Positions 18,466 through 31,132 of a DNA stretch of 64,000 nt are shown here, piece by piece. The translations under genes and the position numbers were made by a program. The DNA is from Pirellulales bacterium. GTDB taxonomy: Bacteria; Planctomycetota; Planctomycetia; Pirellulales; JALHPA01. How positions within the stretch are numbered: the stretch's first letter is position 1; every line of letters begins with the position of its first letter. The DNA is taken from the NCBI GenBank assembly GCA_033762255.1, contig JANRLT010000021.1, positions 272,559 to 336,558 of the forward strand. Direction: 5' to 3'. The notes under the pieces are model-generated. The model was given only the letters and a program-made list of their open reading frames with translations. It searched no databases and had not been told where the DNA came from.

Positions 18466-19671
18466 TTAAAATTGTTCCAAATATAATAAATTATGCCGGG
18501 TTTCGGCTTGCTCCGGTTCAACCGCCAAAATCTCCCCTAAGATGGCTTTCCCGCGACGAACTTCACCATGACTGGCCAGTTGGATCGCCGTGGCATTCAG
18601 GGCGGCCCATAAATTGGCCCGCGCGGCGTCGTGCCGGGGATCCGCCTGACACGCGCCTAGCAACAGCTTTGCCGCGTAGCAATAGTCACCCCGTTGGTAG
18701 GCATCCCCCCCTCGATTGTACAACATCAAGCCCAAAATTGCCCGCCGGGTCACTTGTCGTTCAGCGGGATGGGGAGCGAAGGGCCAATCCACCCTGTCGG
18801 CAAATTCCATCGTGCGCTTCGATGCATTTTGCACATGCACACTCGAGGAATGTTGCAAAAGGGACACCCCATCCAAGCCTAGGTTCGCTGGGCTAAATAG
18901 CGTCTGTACTTTTGGCAATTCTGGTAAAATGGATAAAGCGGAATCTAATCGCAAAAACACATTCTCAGGTGCGGTTGGCTCTATAGGCAAACACGCGATT
19001 TCCGCTGTGGAGGGGGCCGCGTCAGGATCATTGTCCCCCCAAAAAGGACCAATAATCGCCACACGGCAATGCCCTTCCCGGCAGAGACCAACGGCGGGTA
19101 TATCCAAATCGTTTGCCAGGGCCAAATACAGCACTGTGCCGCTTAGACAGTTGAATTTACCCGTGCGGACGAGACTTTGTAAATCGCTCGCTTGGGGGTC
19201 ATATTTTAGCAATGCATGCCGCCGCAACCACAGCAATAGGTTCGCCGACCGATGCCATGTCTGATGAACAGCGAGGTTCCTGGTAGCCCCGGTTTCCAGC
19301 TCGCCTAATTCCATTTTGCACCGGGCCAGCCAGGCCTGATAAACTCGGGCAAACAGAGGCCAGTCCTCACTCTTATTTCCTCCCGCAAGCCAAGCCTCAT
19401 GCAAAAAATCCGCAGAATTTGTCAAATTTTCAGAAACAGAAAAACAGTCCTCAAGGTCTAATTTTAGTTCCTTTGCAGTTGCTACGGTTTCGCTGCCTAG
19501 CAAAACTCGAATATTAGCCACCCACGCGGGACCTAAGTTTTGCTGAGTTGCAGGTTCAGCGGCAAAACTGGGAAAAGAGAGACAGCAAAGGCAAAAAATC
19601 ATGCAATTTTTTGCCGCGCATCTTTCACCCCTTAGTTCCTGGGCACGATCATTTCCTAGTTTTTTGAGCAT
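18466..19671 (-). CDS. Exported transglutaminase-like protein with C-terminal TPR region
   Basis: A 401-residue protein. The N-terminus contains a hydrophobic segment (MIFCLCCLSFPSFAAEP, residues 24-40) that reads as a signal peptide; a start at that Met (19602) is therefore as likely as 19671. The centre has a Cys-His pair in transglutaminase-like context: KFNCLSGTVLYLALANDL (Cys175) and GLCREGHCRVAI (His201). This resembles the SirB1/transglutaminase-like branch common in planctomycetes. The C-terminal 90 residues (YNRGGDAYQRGDYCYAAKLL, then ANLWAALNATAIQL) form TPR-like helices. Enzymatic activity is unproven. Confidence 0.6.
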   Translation of the reverse strand: MLKKLGNDRAQELRGERCAAKNCMIFCLCCLSFPSFAAEPATQQNLGPAWVANIRVLLGSETVATAKELKLDLEDCFSVSENLTNSADFLHEAWLAGGNKSEDWPLFARVYQAWLARCKMELGELETGATRNLAVHQTWHRSANLLLWLRRHALLKYDPQASDLQSLVRTGKFNCLSGTVLYLALANDLDIPAVGLCREGHCRVAIIGPFWGDNDPDAAPSTAEIACLPIEPTAPENVFLRLDSALSILPELPKVQTLFSPANLGLDGVSLLQHSSSVHVQNASKRTMEFADRVDWPFAPHPAERQVTRRAILGLMLYNRGGDAYQRGDYCYAAKLLLGACQADPRHDAARANLWAALNATAIQLASHGEVRRGKAILGEILAVEPEQAETRHNLLYLEQF

Positions 19672-19888
19672 ACGAACTGGTTTATTTATCCGCCAATTTC
19701 AGAAAATCTGGGTAGTATGGGAAATTTAGGTCAAGCCGTTCCTTGAGGTTCTTTAAAAATCAAGAATGCCGCTCTCGACAGAAAAAAACAGAATTCATAG
19801 GATCAGATTTTACCACCTGTAACATTTGGATTAGATTTACTAGCGATTTGTTGGGCTCTCTATTTTTTTCTGTACACCACGTCGGTTT

Positions 19889-21028
19889 ATGGAATTGCAG
19901 TTATCCACCCATGCTCCCGCACTACGGTCAACAGCGCCGTTTCCGGCGTCCGAGCAACACCTGCGGTCCCTGCTGACCCAGTTTTCTGGTCAATTCCCCC
20001 CGTTTCAACCCTCGCGCATGCTGCGGGGGGGGCATTTGCAAACTCTGGCGGGCGTTTATTACCCCAGTTGGACCCTTCCTTACCGCGCGCAGCGGCATTT
20101 GGTCCAGCTTTGTGACGGTGACCAACTGGTCCTGCATGACGACTGTCCGCCAAATTGGCGGGTTGGCGACCGAACTGCAATGTTAATTCATGGGCTAAGC
20201 GGTTCTTATCAAAGCTCATACATGATTCGGACGGCGGGACGGCTTAATGAGCGCGGGATACGCGTCTTTCGACTGGATTTGCGCGGCTGCGGGGCAGGTG
20301 TGGGTTTGGCGCGGCACCCGTATCATAGCGGTCGGTCCGACGATGCGATCGCCGCCATTGAGCAGGCCGCCGCACTCTCTTCGGGCAGCCCCTTGACACT
20401 GATCGGTTTTTCACTGGGGGGGAATGTCTCGCTCAAACTCGCCGGCGAAGTGGGCTCAACGACCTGCGGCGGTTTGGATAGCGTCCTGGCGGTATGTCCG
20501 CCGATCAATCTGGCCCGCTGTTCACGTTCGCTCATGTCCTGGCCCAAATTGTACTATGACCGCTACTTTGCCAAATTGCTGCGCGCGGAAATAGCCCGGT
20601 TGTATGCCAGCCGAGAAGATGCCATGCGCATCAATGCCGCGCGTCTGCCGAGGCGAATCCAGGATTTTGACGAATACTATACCGCGCCGATGAGCGGGTT
20701 TGAGTCGGCGGAAGATTACTACACCCAGTGCAGCGCTGCTCGTTTTTTGTCCTCCATTCGCAAACCAACGTTGATTATCGCCGCCGCGGATGATCCCTTA
20801 ATTCCCGTGGAAATCTTTGCCGACGCGCAACTTTCGTCGTCGATTGACCTGCGAATTTATGCGGGGGCGGGACATATGGGCTTTGTCGCCCGCCGAGGGG
20901 TCGATCCCGACCGCAGATGGCTGGACTGGAGAATCGTGGATTGGGTATGCGCCTGGGATCGGGCGAGCCGCCAGTTGCCGTCCCTTTGCGGACCGCATTG
21001 GCCAGCGGAGCTAACCCGCCTATCCTAG
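19889..21028 (+). CDS. YheT-family alpha/beta hydrolase
   Basis: Predicted serine hydrolase of 379 residues. It fits the YheT group by the N-terminal motif MLRGGHLQTL, then LIHGLSGSYQSSYMIRTAGRL (oxyanion region), RLDLRGCGAG, YHSGRSDDAIAAIE and the nucleophile elbow GFSLGGNVSLKLAG. Late motifs DDPLIP (acid) and YAGAGHMGFV (His) complete the triad. Family members act on small esters; the natural substrate is unknown. The start at 19889 precedes a Pro/Ser-rich lead of about 35 residues before the conserved part. tRNA-Ala follows 38 bases after the stop. Confidence 0.85.
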   Translation: MELQLSTHAPALRSTAPFPASEQHLRSLLTQFSGQFPPFQPSRMLRGGHLQTLAGVYYPSWTLPYRAQRHLVQLCDGDQLVLHDDCPPNWRVGDRTAMLIHGLSGSYQSSYMIRTAGRLNERGIRVFRLDLRGCGAGVGLARHPYHSGRSDDAIAAIEQAAALSSGSPLTLIGFSLGGNVSLKLAGEVGSTTCGGLDSVLAVCPPINLARCSRSLMSWPKLYYDRYFAKLLRAEIARLYASREDAMRINAARLPRRIQDFDEYYTAPMSGFESAEDYYTQCSAARFLSSIRKPTLIIAAADDPLIPVEIFADAQLSSSIDLRIYAGAGHMGFVARRGVDPDRRWLDWRIVDWVCAWDRASRQLPSLCGPHWPAELTRLS

Positions 21029-21066
21029 ACATGCCCGGCAGCAGTGGTTAAAATAATTTTTTCCAG

Positions 21067-21139
<73 letters not shown>

Positions 21140-21539
21140 GTATCTAGCCCTAGACAAAGGTGTTGCAGGGCTTTGCCATCGTAAGTGCTTAGCTTATGTC
21201 CGTATGTAATATTAAAAATCTACTGAATATCGCAAAAACGCCGCTACCTTATACTCATCGCAAATCATCATAGTGCGGTTTTTACCCCGTTTACCAAGGG
21301 ATTCCGCAACTTCGTGGGAGTAGGAGTTCAGGGATTTTGCCCTTTTACCCAGGGTAGTTAGTAGCGATCCAACCCGTGGGCTATGTCCACTGCATTGACA
21401 ATTTACAGGGCGCGTTGCGGTACCCCCCTCTTCCTCTGGGACAGGGCCGGTGTGAGGGAATCTACCGCAACGCGGTTATACGGAACTCAGCCCTGGGTCG
21501 CCGCGCAGCGGCTACCCAGGAAGTACGGCTGGACGAAAT
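21140..21539. other. Intergenic region with palindrome
   Basis: 400 bases between the tRNA and the esterase stop codon, without a gene. At 21492-21520 there is a near-perfect nested palindrome: CCTGGGT, then GCCGC-GCA-GCGGC, then ACCCAGG. Its GCCGCGCAGCGGC core also occurs in the repeat at 43,830-43,900. Confidence 0.65.
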
Positions 21540-24096
<2,557 letters not shown>

Positions 24097-24138
24097 GCAA
24101 ATTTCCCGTGATTCGGTAGTAACACTAAACTCCTAAAA

Positions 24139-24150
24139 CGTATGTATACG
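24139..24150. promoter_or_regulatory. Candidate MarR operator
   Basis: The inverted repeat CGTAT-GT-ATACG lies in an AT-rich stretch 43 bases before the MarR start. Position and symmetry suit autoregulation by a MarR dimer; there is no direct evidence. Confidence 0.35.
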
Positions 24151-24285
24151 CACTAAATGACCAGACGACAAGACAAAAATCAAAAAAATTCCCATGCAGG
24201 ACAAATTTTCACGCCATCCGGGCAGAACAGCAAAACCCTCGTGCTGTGTCCCGGTAAAGATTCGAGATAGGCAGATCAGCCGCTG

Positions 24286-24324
24286 GGCGCTAGCCCACGT
24301 TTTTTGCCGCTCTAATCGTGGGTG
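24286..24324. repeat. Dispersed palindromic repeat, copy C
   Basis: GGCGCTAGCCCACG, then TTTTTTGCCGCT, then CGTGGGTGA form a hairpin. A diverged copy with the same spacer (TTTTTGCCGCT) lies at 51258-51300, next to tRNA-Asn. Confidence 0.65.
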
Positions 24325-24468
24325 ACGTCCGGTTTGTGCAACAGCCGCACCCCACCTCAAAGCGTTCATTCAGAAAGCAGCTATGCCAGAAACAATCCCT
24401 TCAATCCGCATGGCGACGAATTTTCATTAAAGAAATAGTTTTACACTTGATGAATAGGCGACGATGCC

Positions 24469-26529
24469 CTACTTGACCGGCGTTAACATCGCCTTGTGGA
24501 TCACAAAGCGGCTGCCGTTGCTACCGATAAAGAGTGTGTCTTTTTCCGCCGGGTCCCAAGCTTCGGGCACGACCGGAAAAGCCTCTTTGCTTAGCTTGCG
24601 AAAGATTTCTTGCTTGTCGGCCAATACCTGCAACCCCGCCGTACGCACCTTGAGCGTCAGGGTGATCGGCGTGTCCAGCACCAGCACCGCGCCCCGATGG
24701 CTACCGCGACGATCCGTGGTATCCAAACCGCTAAGATTGTCCTGATCCACATACAATATCGATTGGTGCCCCCCCCGCGCAAAGCCCACGATAAATTCCT
24801 TGTCGCTCGCCTTACGTTCCACAATGAGGGTTAAGTCATATTGCGCGGGTATATTCGCCGGAAATTTGAAGATGGCGTTGGCGCTAATGGGCGTGACCAG
24901 GGTTTTATTGTCCATTTTCCACTTGCCATTGACCGCATCCTGGTCGAGTTTTATTCCGGATAACAGATCCACCGAACCCGCCGGAATCGTCAAATCCAAA
25001 CTTGCCGCCGCGATGTTTTTAGTCACGGTGTTGCTGGACGTGGTTTTCGCGGGCTTACTTTCCACGGTATTGCTATCGTCAATGCGGATCTTGAGATCGG
25101 GCTTGGTCTCGCTCTCATTGGGAATGAATTTTTCGACCAGTTTTTCAAAATCGCTGGTCACCGCGGGCTTTTTGGCTTTTTCTTTTTCCGCGGCCAGCTT
25201 GGTCGACTTTTCCAGTTCACTGGCAAAGGCCTCGGTCGCGGTTTTTAGTTGCTCGGCATGTTTGTCGGAAAGCTCCTTTTCACAACGGACCAGCAACTTT
25301 TGCATCTCCGTCAACCGGTTAGGAGAGTATTTTCCGCTGCCGACCTTGACGGCAAATTTGGCCGCCTTGGCCGCTTCCAAGAAATCTTTTTCCTTATACC
25401 AGGCAATCGCCAGGGCATCCCAAAATGGAGCCGCCTTTTCAGGAAATTTGGCAATCCCCTCGTGCCAGGCCTTCCGCGCGTCTTCGCTCTTGCCAGCTTT
25501 GGAATAGGCCATGCCCAACTCGCGATGGGCGTCCAGACTATCCGCCCCCCAGGGGTCTAGGACGATGGAATTTGCCAGATGCAAGATTGCTTTATCATAA
25601 AAGGGAGTCGTGACAAACTCCAAATTCCCTAGCGTGCGTAGAAACTTACCATAACGGTAGTTAATGGCGGGGCTGTATTTGCCGTCGTCACTGATGATGT
25701 CGGAGTATTGTTCGAGGATATTAATCATTATTATTCGAAAGCGCGGATCGGAATCGTCCATTTCGCCTTTGATGCGTTGCATTGCCTCCAGCAGGCGGTC
25801 CGAGCGTTCAATAAGCTTTTCTTCTTTCTCCTTATCCGGGCGCAACTGCGACGGGGTGATAAATTTTTCCGTGTCCAGATCATATAAGGGAAGCGCGAAA
25901 CCCTGCCCTTCGTTGCGGCTCTTGAGGGTATTCATACCGATCACTTCCCCCTGCATGTTAAAGAGCGGCCCACCGGAATTACCCGGGTTGATAGGAGCAC
26001 TGGTTTGATAATATTTGACTCCGTCAATTTCGCGATCCACGCCGCTTAATAGTCCATCAGTGATTGATTTGACCAAACTGGTATCTCCCCCGCCGCCGGG
26101 GTTACCGATGGCAATCACATCAATCCCCGTCGCTTGTTTTTCCTTGGCTAATTTGATGGGCGAAAGAGTTCCCGGATGTTCCTGCGGATCGATCCGCACC
26201 AGGGCCATGTCAAACTTGGGATGAAAAGCGATGATTTTTACTTTTTTAAAGGTGACGGTCATATATTCGCCGTTGACTTTGACATCTAATTCCGCCTCGT
26301 AAGGGAGCGGAGAAGAAACGACGTGCTTATTGGTCAGGATCAGCCCGGTTTTATCTAAAACCATCCCCGACCCAAAGCCATCCTCGCACTTAAGAAAAAC
26401 GATGCCGTGGTTGACCTTGTCAAAAACGTCCTTGGCGGAGTTTTCAGCCAGGACGACCGCACTGGCCCAGAGTTGCCAGCAAACAATGCCCCAAACGGCA
26501 ACGTAACGCAAATAGGCCCCGAGCTGCAT
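24469..26529 (-). CDS. HtrA-like trypsin-type serine protease with TPR and C-terminal beta domain
   Basis: Exported S1C-type protease of 686 residues. From the ATG at 26529 (AGGTGATT just upstream) it begins with a signal peptide ending near ASAVVLA. The protease domain shows the catalytic triad His69 (LTNKHVV), Asp107 (KFDMALVRI) and Ser185 (PGNSGGPLF). No PDZ domain follows, unlike DegP/HtrA. Instead there are TPR-like helices (about 300-420), a Lys/Glu-rich linker and a C-terminal jelly-roll-like domain with low similarity to laminin-G or concanavalin folds (GFARGGHQSILYVD). Likely a periplasmic or surface quality-control or processing protease. The open frame runs 50 codons further upstream without supporting features. 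Confidence 0.8.
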   Translation of the reverse strand: MQLGAYLRYVAVWGIVCWQLWASAVVLAENSAKDVFDKVNHGIVFLKCEDGFGSGMVLDKTGLILTNKHVVSSPLPYEAELDVKVNGEYMTVTFKKVKIIAFHPKFDMALVRIDPQEHPGTLSPIKLAKEKQATGIDVIAIGNPGGGGDTSLVKSITDGLLSGVDREIDGVKYYQTSAPINPGNSGGPLFNMQGEVIGMNTLKSRNEGQGFALPLYDLDTEKFITPSQLRPDKEKEEKLIERSDRLLEAMQRIKGEMDDSDPRFRIIMINILEQYSDIISDDGKYSPAINYRYGKFLRTLGNLEFVTTPFYDKAILHLANSIVLDPWGADSLDAHRELGMAYSKAGKSEDARKAWHEGIAKFPEKAAPFWDALAIAWYKEKDFLEAAKAAKFAVKVGSGKYSPNRLTEMQKLLVRCEKELSDKHAEQLKTATEAFASELEKSTKLAAEKEKAKKPAVTSDFEKLVEKFIPNESETKPDLKIRIDDSNTVESKPAKTTSSNTVTKNIAAASLDLTIPAGSVDLLSGIKLDQDAVNGKWKMDNKTLVTPISANAIFKFPANIPAQYDLTLIVERKASDKEFIVGFARGGHQSILYVDQDNLSGLDTTDRRGSHRGAVLVLDTPITLTLKVRTAGLQVLADKQEIFRKLSKEAFPVVPEAWDPAEKDTLFIGSNGSRFVIHKAMLTPVK

Positions 26530-26994
26530 AGAATCACCTGTCAAAGAAAGTTTATTTGACAAATTACGGCCACGCCGTCGTGGCATACGGCAAACAAGAT
26601 TAACGCGGAGGCAGCCATCGAAAAAACTCCCATGTCGTGTCGTAGCTTTATGATAGACGACCTTGAGGCACAAAATCAAACCAATCCAAACTAGTTTTTT
26701 GAATTTGCCAAATTAACACAATTCCCCAAAGAACGCCGCCGCGGCTTGACAGTTTATTGCCTGTAACGGAGAGGGATTTACCGCGAACCGTGAAAATCCT
26801 GAAATTTCTACTCTTTATTTCTGGCAACTTCGGACCTATGATTCTTTATAGCCGCAACTTGTTTAACTAAAAGAGGTTGCAAGAATTTTAACATTTCCCC
26901 GTGCTGACTCTTGTTGAGTTCCCCGCGGTTCGTTCGTCCACTTGTGTTCATTACCCGCTGAGTCACCCGTTCGTAGACATACCAGTTTCTTGAC
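26530..26994. other. Divergent promoter region of the HtrA-like gene and ftsH
   Basis: About 465 bases between divergent genes, with AT-rich patches and no coding signal I trust. No heat-shock-type element such as CIRCE was found. Confidence 0.5.
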
Positions 26995-29310
26995 ATGGAA
27001 CAATCCCCATCAAATCCTTCCCCGGGCAAACCCACTCCTCCCCCGCCGCAACGCCAAGCCATGGCTGTGCTGACGGTCGTGTTTTTATTTTTGTCGATCA
27101 CGTTTTTGGTGTTTTTGATCTCGGTCAATCCCGCGCCCCGCTACCAGATAAGTTATGACCAGTTTCGTACGGAATTGCGGCGGGGCAATATATCGGAAGT
27201 GCAGTTCGAATCGGCGTTTTTGATGCGCGGCAAATTTCGCCAGACACCTCCCAATATCGAACCAATTTCGTGGTCCGCGTTCTTTAGCAATATCATCCGG
27301 GAGGACTCCTCTAAACCCACAGCTGGCGACAGTTCTCCTGGCAAATCGACCACCCCCCCGACCGGGGAAAAAACGGACTCCCAAATTTCAGCCAAAACCG
27401 GCGCTGAACCCGCTAAATCCGTCGAACAATCCGACAAAAACTCCCCCCCTCCATCAACAGAGACCACCCCTACCCCGGAAGCTCCCCCCGCTGCTACAGA
27501 AGTGGCTCCCCCCGCAAAAAATTCCCTCCCCACGGCTGAAACATCATCCCCTCCCTCAAAATCCCTAGCCAATACGCCAAAAACCTCCGCCAAGGACTCT
27601 TCACGTGCCGCAAAAGACTCCCTCACCTTTGAGGTAAAGCTGATTCCGGTCATGGGCGAGGATCTTGATCGCGAGCTGTTGTCCCACAATGTCAAAGTCA
27701 TTGGCATGACCCCCAATGATGGGACGGGATTGTTTTTGGTTGCTTATTTGCTAGTGCCGCTCTTGCTGTTTGGCGGCTTGTGGTACCTGATGTCCCGCAT
27801 GCGCGACCAAATGATGGGGGGAGGCATCCTGGGGGGATTTACCCGCAGTCCCGCCAAAAGATATGACACCCAGGCCAAACCGGTCACTTTTGCCGATGTG
27901 GCGGGGCTAGAAGGGGTCAAAAATGACCTGCAGGAAGTGGTGGAATTCCTTAAAAATCCGCAAAAATTCGCCCGTCTGGGGGGTCGAATCCCCAAGGGAA
28001 TTTTGCTGTTTGGACCCCCTGGCACCGGTAAAACCCTGCTCGCCCGCGCTGTCGCCGGCGAAGCCGGAGTGCCGTTTTTCTCGGTCAGCGGGTCGGAATT
28101 TATCCAAATGTTTGTTGGCGTGGGGGCCAGCCGGGTGCGGGATCTGTTTCGCACGGCCAAGGAAGCCTCTCCCGCGATTTTGTTCATCGACGAAATCGAC
28201 GCCGTTGGCCGTCACCGGGGCGCGGGCCTGGGGGGCGGAAATGACGAGCGTGAACAGACGCTCAACCAAATTTTGAGCGAGATGGACGGCTTTAGCCAAA
28301 ATGAGTCGGTCATCGTGATCGCGGCTACCAATCGACCCGACGTGCTAGATCCCGCGCTGTTGCGTCCGGGGCGGTTTGACCGGCACATTACAGTCGACCG
28401 TCCCAACGTCAAAGCCCGCAAGGCCATGTTTAAGGTACATTCGCGCGATGTCCCGCTGGCACCCAGTGTGGACCTTGATCGCCTGGCCGCGGGAACCGTC
28501 GGCCTGACCGGCGCTGATATCCGCAATCTGGTGAATGAAGCCGCCCTGTGGGCGACGCGAAACGGCAAATCCCAGGTTGATATGAGCGATTTTGAATATG
28601 CCCGCGATAAAGTGCTGATGGGGCCCAAACGCGAAGAAATTTTATCCGGCAAGGAAAAAACCATGACCGCATACCACGAGGCGGGGCACGCGCTTTTGGC
28701 GTGGCTGTTGCCTGGCGTGGATCGCGTGCACAAGGTCACCATCGTCCCCCGCGGCCGCGCCCTGGGCGTGACACAGTTGTTACCCGAGGAAGACCGTCTC
28801 AATATCGGCCAATCGGACCTCATGAACCGGTTGGTGTTTATCCTAGGGGGGCGGGCGGCCGAGAAAATCATTTATAACGAGTTTAGCGCGGGAGCTGAAA
28901 ACGACCTGATGCAAGGGACCAAACTTGCCCGCCGCATGGTCGCCCACTGGGGCATGAGCGAACGGGTCGGGCCGGTGGCCTTTCGCACTAGCGAAGAGCA
29001 TCCTTTTTTGGGTAAGGAAATCGTGGAACAGCGGGAATTTAGCGATCACACGGCTCAACTGATCGATGAGGAAGTCTCGCGCATCCTGCACGAGGCGGAC
29101 AACCGCGCCCGCCAAATGCTCAGCATGCACAGGGATAAACTGGAAACACTGACCCGCGAACTGGAAAAACGAGAGGTCCTGGACGATGTAGAGATCGCGG
29201 CCCTTATTGGTCCCTCGGCCAATGCCAAAGCCGCCAGCCAAAATGGCCAGGCCGATCCCCTGGGCGAACTTCCGCCGATTCCGGTTACGGTGGTCACGGG
29301 AGGAAACTAA
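26995..29310 (+). CDS. ftsH: ATP-dependent zinc metalloprotease FtsH
   Basis: Membrane-bound AAA+ protease that degrades unassembled membrane and short-lived cytoplasmic proteins. The 771 residues exceed the usual 610-680. Membrane segments lie at about 23-44 and 246-265. The AAA domain has Walker A GPPGTGKT (340-347), Walker [12 protein letters not shown] and the [23 protein letters not shown]. The protease has the zinc site HEAGH (561-565), with the third ligand in SAGAENDL. The extra length comes from a Pro/Thr/Ser/Lys-rich insertion at about 105-208 in the periplasmic part, between the first strand and the second membrane segment. It is divergent from the HtrA-like protease, a possible quality-control pairing. 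Confidence 0.95.
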   Translation: MEQSPSNPSPGKPTPPPPQRQAMAVLTVVFLFLSITFLVFLISVNPAPRYQISYDQFRTELRRGNISEVQFESAFLMRGKFRQTPPNIEPISWSAFFSNIIREDSSKPTAGDSSPGKSTTPPTGEKTDSQISAKTGAEPAKSVEQSDKNSPPPSTETTPTPEAPPAATEVAPPAKNSLPTAETSSPPSKSLANTPKTSAKDSSRAAKDSLTFEVKLIPVMGEDLDRELLSHNVKVIGMTPNDGTGLFLVAYLLVPLLLFGGLWYLMSRMRDQMMGGGILGGFTRSPAKRYDTQAKPVTFADVAGLEGVKNDLQEVVEFLKNPQKFARLGGRIPKGILLFGPPGTGKTLLARAVAGEAGVPFFSVSGSEFIQMFVGVGASRVRDLFRTAKEASPAILFIDEIDAVGRHRGAGLGGGNDEREQTLNQILSEMDGFSQNESVIVIAATNRPDVLDPALLRPGRFDRHITVDRPNVKARKAMFKVHSRDVPLAPSVDLDRLAAGTVGLTGADIRNLVNEAALWATRNGKSQVDMSDFEYARDKVLMGPKREEILSGKEKTMTAYHEAGHALLAWLLPGVDRVHKVTIVPRGRALGVTQLLPEEDRLNIGQSDLMNRLVFILGGRAAEKIIYNEFSAGAENDLMQGTKLARRMVAHWGMSERVGPVAFRTSEEHPFLGKEIVEQREFSDHTAQLIDEEVSRILHEADNRARQMLSMHRDKLETLTRELEKREVLDDVEIAALIGPSANAKAASQNGQADPLGELPPIPVTVVTGGN

Positions 29311-29491
29311 ATATAGCGGCGAACAGCCCTCGTTTCCCATTTTGTCCCGGTAATCTTTACTCGCGCAGACCGGCATCTTGCCAGTCATCATTTCTCCGGC
29401 TAGGCTAAAGAGGCATTCGCCGTCACCAGCAAATTTTTGGGGCGGCGAGGATGTTGGATTTTCTTACTCTTTACACATTGAGGAGTTGTTG

Positions 29492-29917
29492 ATGCGCGCC
29501 CCGCTTCGTGTTGGTATCATTGGTTGCGGCTGTGTGGCCGTGATTGCGGCAATTCTTCGCTTTAGTGGAGCATCCCTGGCAATGGCAGATGAAAAAACCG
29601 CGCCCGCGGGAAAGCCGCTGGCCCACATGGTCTATTTTACCCTGGCCGAATCCACCCCCGCCAACCGCGATCAACTGGTGGCAAATTGCAAAAAATACCT
29701 GGATCAGCATGAAGGAGTGGTGTACTTTAGCGTGGGGACGTTGTCCGATTACAAACGCGAAGTGAATGACCGCGAATATGATGTCGCGTTGCATCTGGTA
29801 TTTAAAGACAATGCGGCGCACGATGTGTACCAGGACCATCCCCGCCACCAAGAATTCATTACCAACAGCAAAAACCTGTGGAAAAAAGTGCGGGTGTTCG
29901 ATTCGGTGCTGCAGTAA
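29492..29917 (+). CDS. Exported Dabb (stress-responsive alpha/beta barrel) domain protein
   Basis: A 141-residue protein that starts at the ATG at 29492 after GAGGAG. The N-terminal hydrophobic segment (VGIIGCGCVAVIAAILRFSG, then SLAMA) is a signal peptide. The mature part is a Dabb domain: LAHMVYFTLAESTPANRDQL, GVVYFSVGTLSDY, DYDVALHLVFKD-like strand and HDVYQDHPRHQEFI. Dabb proteins are dimeric barrels; some are enzymes and many are of unknown role. It follows ftsH by 181 bases and is followed by a strong terminator. Confidence 0.8.
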   Translation: MRAPLRVGIIGCGCVAVIAAILRFSGASLAMADEKTAPAGKPLAHMVYFTLAESTPANRDQLVANCKKYLDQHEGVVYFSVGTLSDYKREVNDREYDVALHLVFKDNAAHDVYQDHPRHQEFITNSKNLWKKVRVFDSVLQ

Positions 29918-29965
29918 TTTTCAAGTGGGGATTTTGCCGCCAGCGGCAAATGATTAAAAACTCAA

Positions 29966-29998
29966 ACCAGCCTGGGGTGATCCCAGGCTGGTTTTTTT
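29966..29998 (+). terminator. Intrinsic terminator after the Dabb gene
   Basis: An 11-bp perfect stem, ACCAGCCTGGG and CCCAGGCTGGT, with loop GTGAT, followed by a run of T, 48 bases after the Dabb stop codon. Confidence 0.9.
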
Positions 29999-30061
29999 AT
30001 TGCCCGCGGTTTGCCCGGCAATCTGGTAAATGTCATATCGACATGGTTACCTAAGCGGGAT

Positions 30062-30793
30062 TTATCGCCCGCGCAAGGGGATCGTTACCGAAAATCCCCC
30101 CCGTTGCAGGGTGAGTCCCCCCTGTGGACCGCCATCAGGGTTGTATCCCCCGAAACCCCAAGCTGGGGCGGGCTCGTTGAATTGGCGGCCAAAACCGCTT
30201 GCTCCAGGGGTAAAAGTGACGTGCCCGTCTGTCCATTGCCCATGCCCATCTTGCCAGTGATCGAGGCGTGGTTGCCCAAAATTCCCCGGCGGTTCAAAAT
30301 CCCGCGCGGGGGGATAACCGGTTGTCCAAGGGGGGGCGACCGGGGGAAAATGTCCCACGCCGGGTCCCGCGTGGCGGCGTTCCGCCCGTTGCCAATTTCT
30401 TTCCGCCAACCGGTGCTGCTGCTCGATGGCCAAGCCCTGCTGGACCAGCACAAAGGCTGATTGCAGTTCCCCGCGATTCCCCGTGGCACAGAATGCCTGG
30501 ATACTTTCCACGGCCCCATGCAAAGCGGATGCGGCCCGGGGATCACAAACATGCCGCAGCGCCACGCGCAGCTCTGCCCGCGCGGCACGCACATGCCCCT
30601 CGCTGGCTAAAGGATGATTTGCGGCCCGATTAATGGCATACAACGCGGCGATCATCGGTTCTTCGCCGGCAAAATGCACGCGTTGGCCGCGATAGTGAAA
30701 GTTTTGGGCGGTGGCTGGCACCGGAGCCATCGTAAAAATTAGCAATAGACATCCAGCAAACCAAGGAATTTGACGGCGGAAATAGCGTAGCAT
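30062..30793 (-). CDS. Hypothetical exported protein
   Basis: A 243-residue protein with signal peptide (WFAGCLLLIFTMAPVPATA). Residues 30-140 are helical, rich in Ala/His/Arg (AALYAINRAANHP, RAELRVALRHV). The C-terminal 100 residues are rich in Pro/Gly/His/Phe/Trp and end in repeated GG-containing motifs. I do not recognise a family. The start at 30793 gives an intact signal peptide. Function unknown. Confidence 0.6.
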   Translation of the reverse strand: MLRYFRRQIPWFAGCLLLIFTMAPVPATAQNFHYRGQRVHFAGEEPMIAALYAINRAANHPLASEGHVRAARAELRVALRHVCDPRAASALHGAVESIQAFCATGNRGELQSAFVLVQQGLAIEQQHRLAERNWQRAERRHAGPGVGHFPPVAPPWTTGYPPARDFEPPGNFGQPRLDHWQDGHGQWTDGHVTFTPGASGFGRQFNEPAPAWGFGGYNPDGGPQGGLTLQRGGFSVTIPLRGR

Positions 30794-31132
30794 TGATCAA
30801 GCTCCCCATGGGCAAGGGCGAGTTGCCCACAATCAATCCGGGGCCGGCTAACTGGAAGAGGGGGTCCAGACACTTCTACAATTGGCCACAAACCCGCGGC
30901 TATTTTTGAAAGCGATAGCCGTCATGCCGGGGGGACAGGGATTCCTAACGGTCGATCGTATGAATAACAGGGTTTATCCGCCACTGCGTTAAAATCGGTA
31001 TTTCTGGAAGCCTGACAAAACAAAAAAAGAGGTCCACCACAAGGGAGGACCTCTTTTGTTGGGACAAATCAAACTTCCAGGTTCTTTGCGGATGGCTAGC
31101 CACCCGCAAAGTCCTGGATCATTTTGATGATA
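30794..31132. other. Intergenic region
   Basis: 339 bases with the PEP-CTERM gene terminator (31025-31057) and presumably the promoter of the 243-residue exported protein. Nothing else seen. Confidence 0.6.
31025..31057 (-). terminator. Intrinsic terminator of the PEP-CTERM gene
   Basis: AAAAGAGGTCC and GGACCTCTTTT form an 11-bp stem; on the minus strand a T-run follows. It lies 76 bases after the stop codon of the giant gene. Being A-rich on one side and T-rich on the other, it could work in both directions. Confidence 0.85.

Larger units (their letters stand above)
24097..24468. other. Intergenic region upstream of the MarR gene
   Basis: No supported gene; a 78-codon minus-strand frame (24133-24369) is partly made of the dispersed repeat at 24286 and has no family features. 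The region should hold the promoter of the MarR-esterase operon. Confidence 0.5.

Noticed and set aside
24133..24369. 78-codon minus-strand gene
   Set aside because: Largely dispersed repeat sequence, with no family features.
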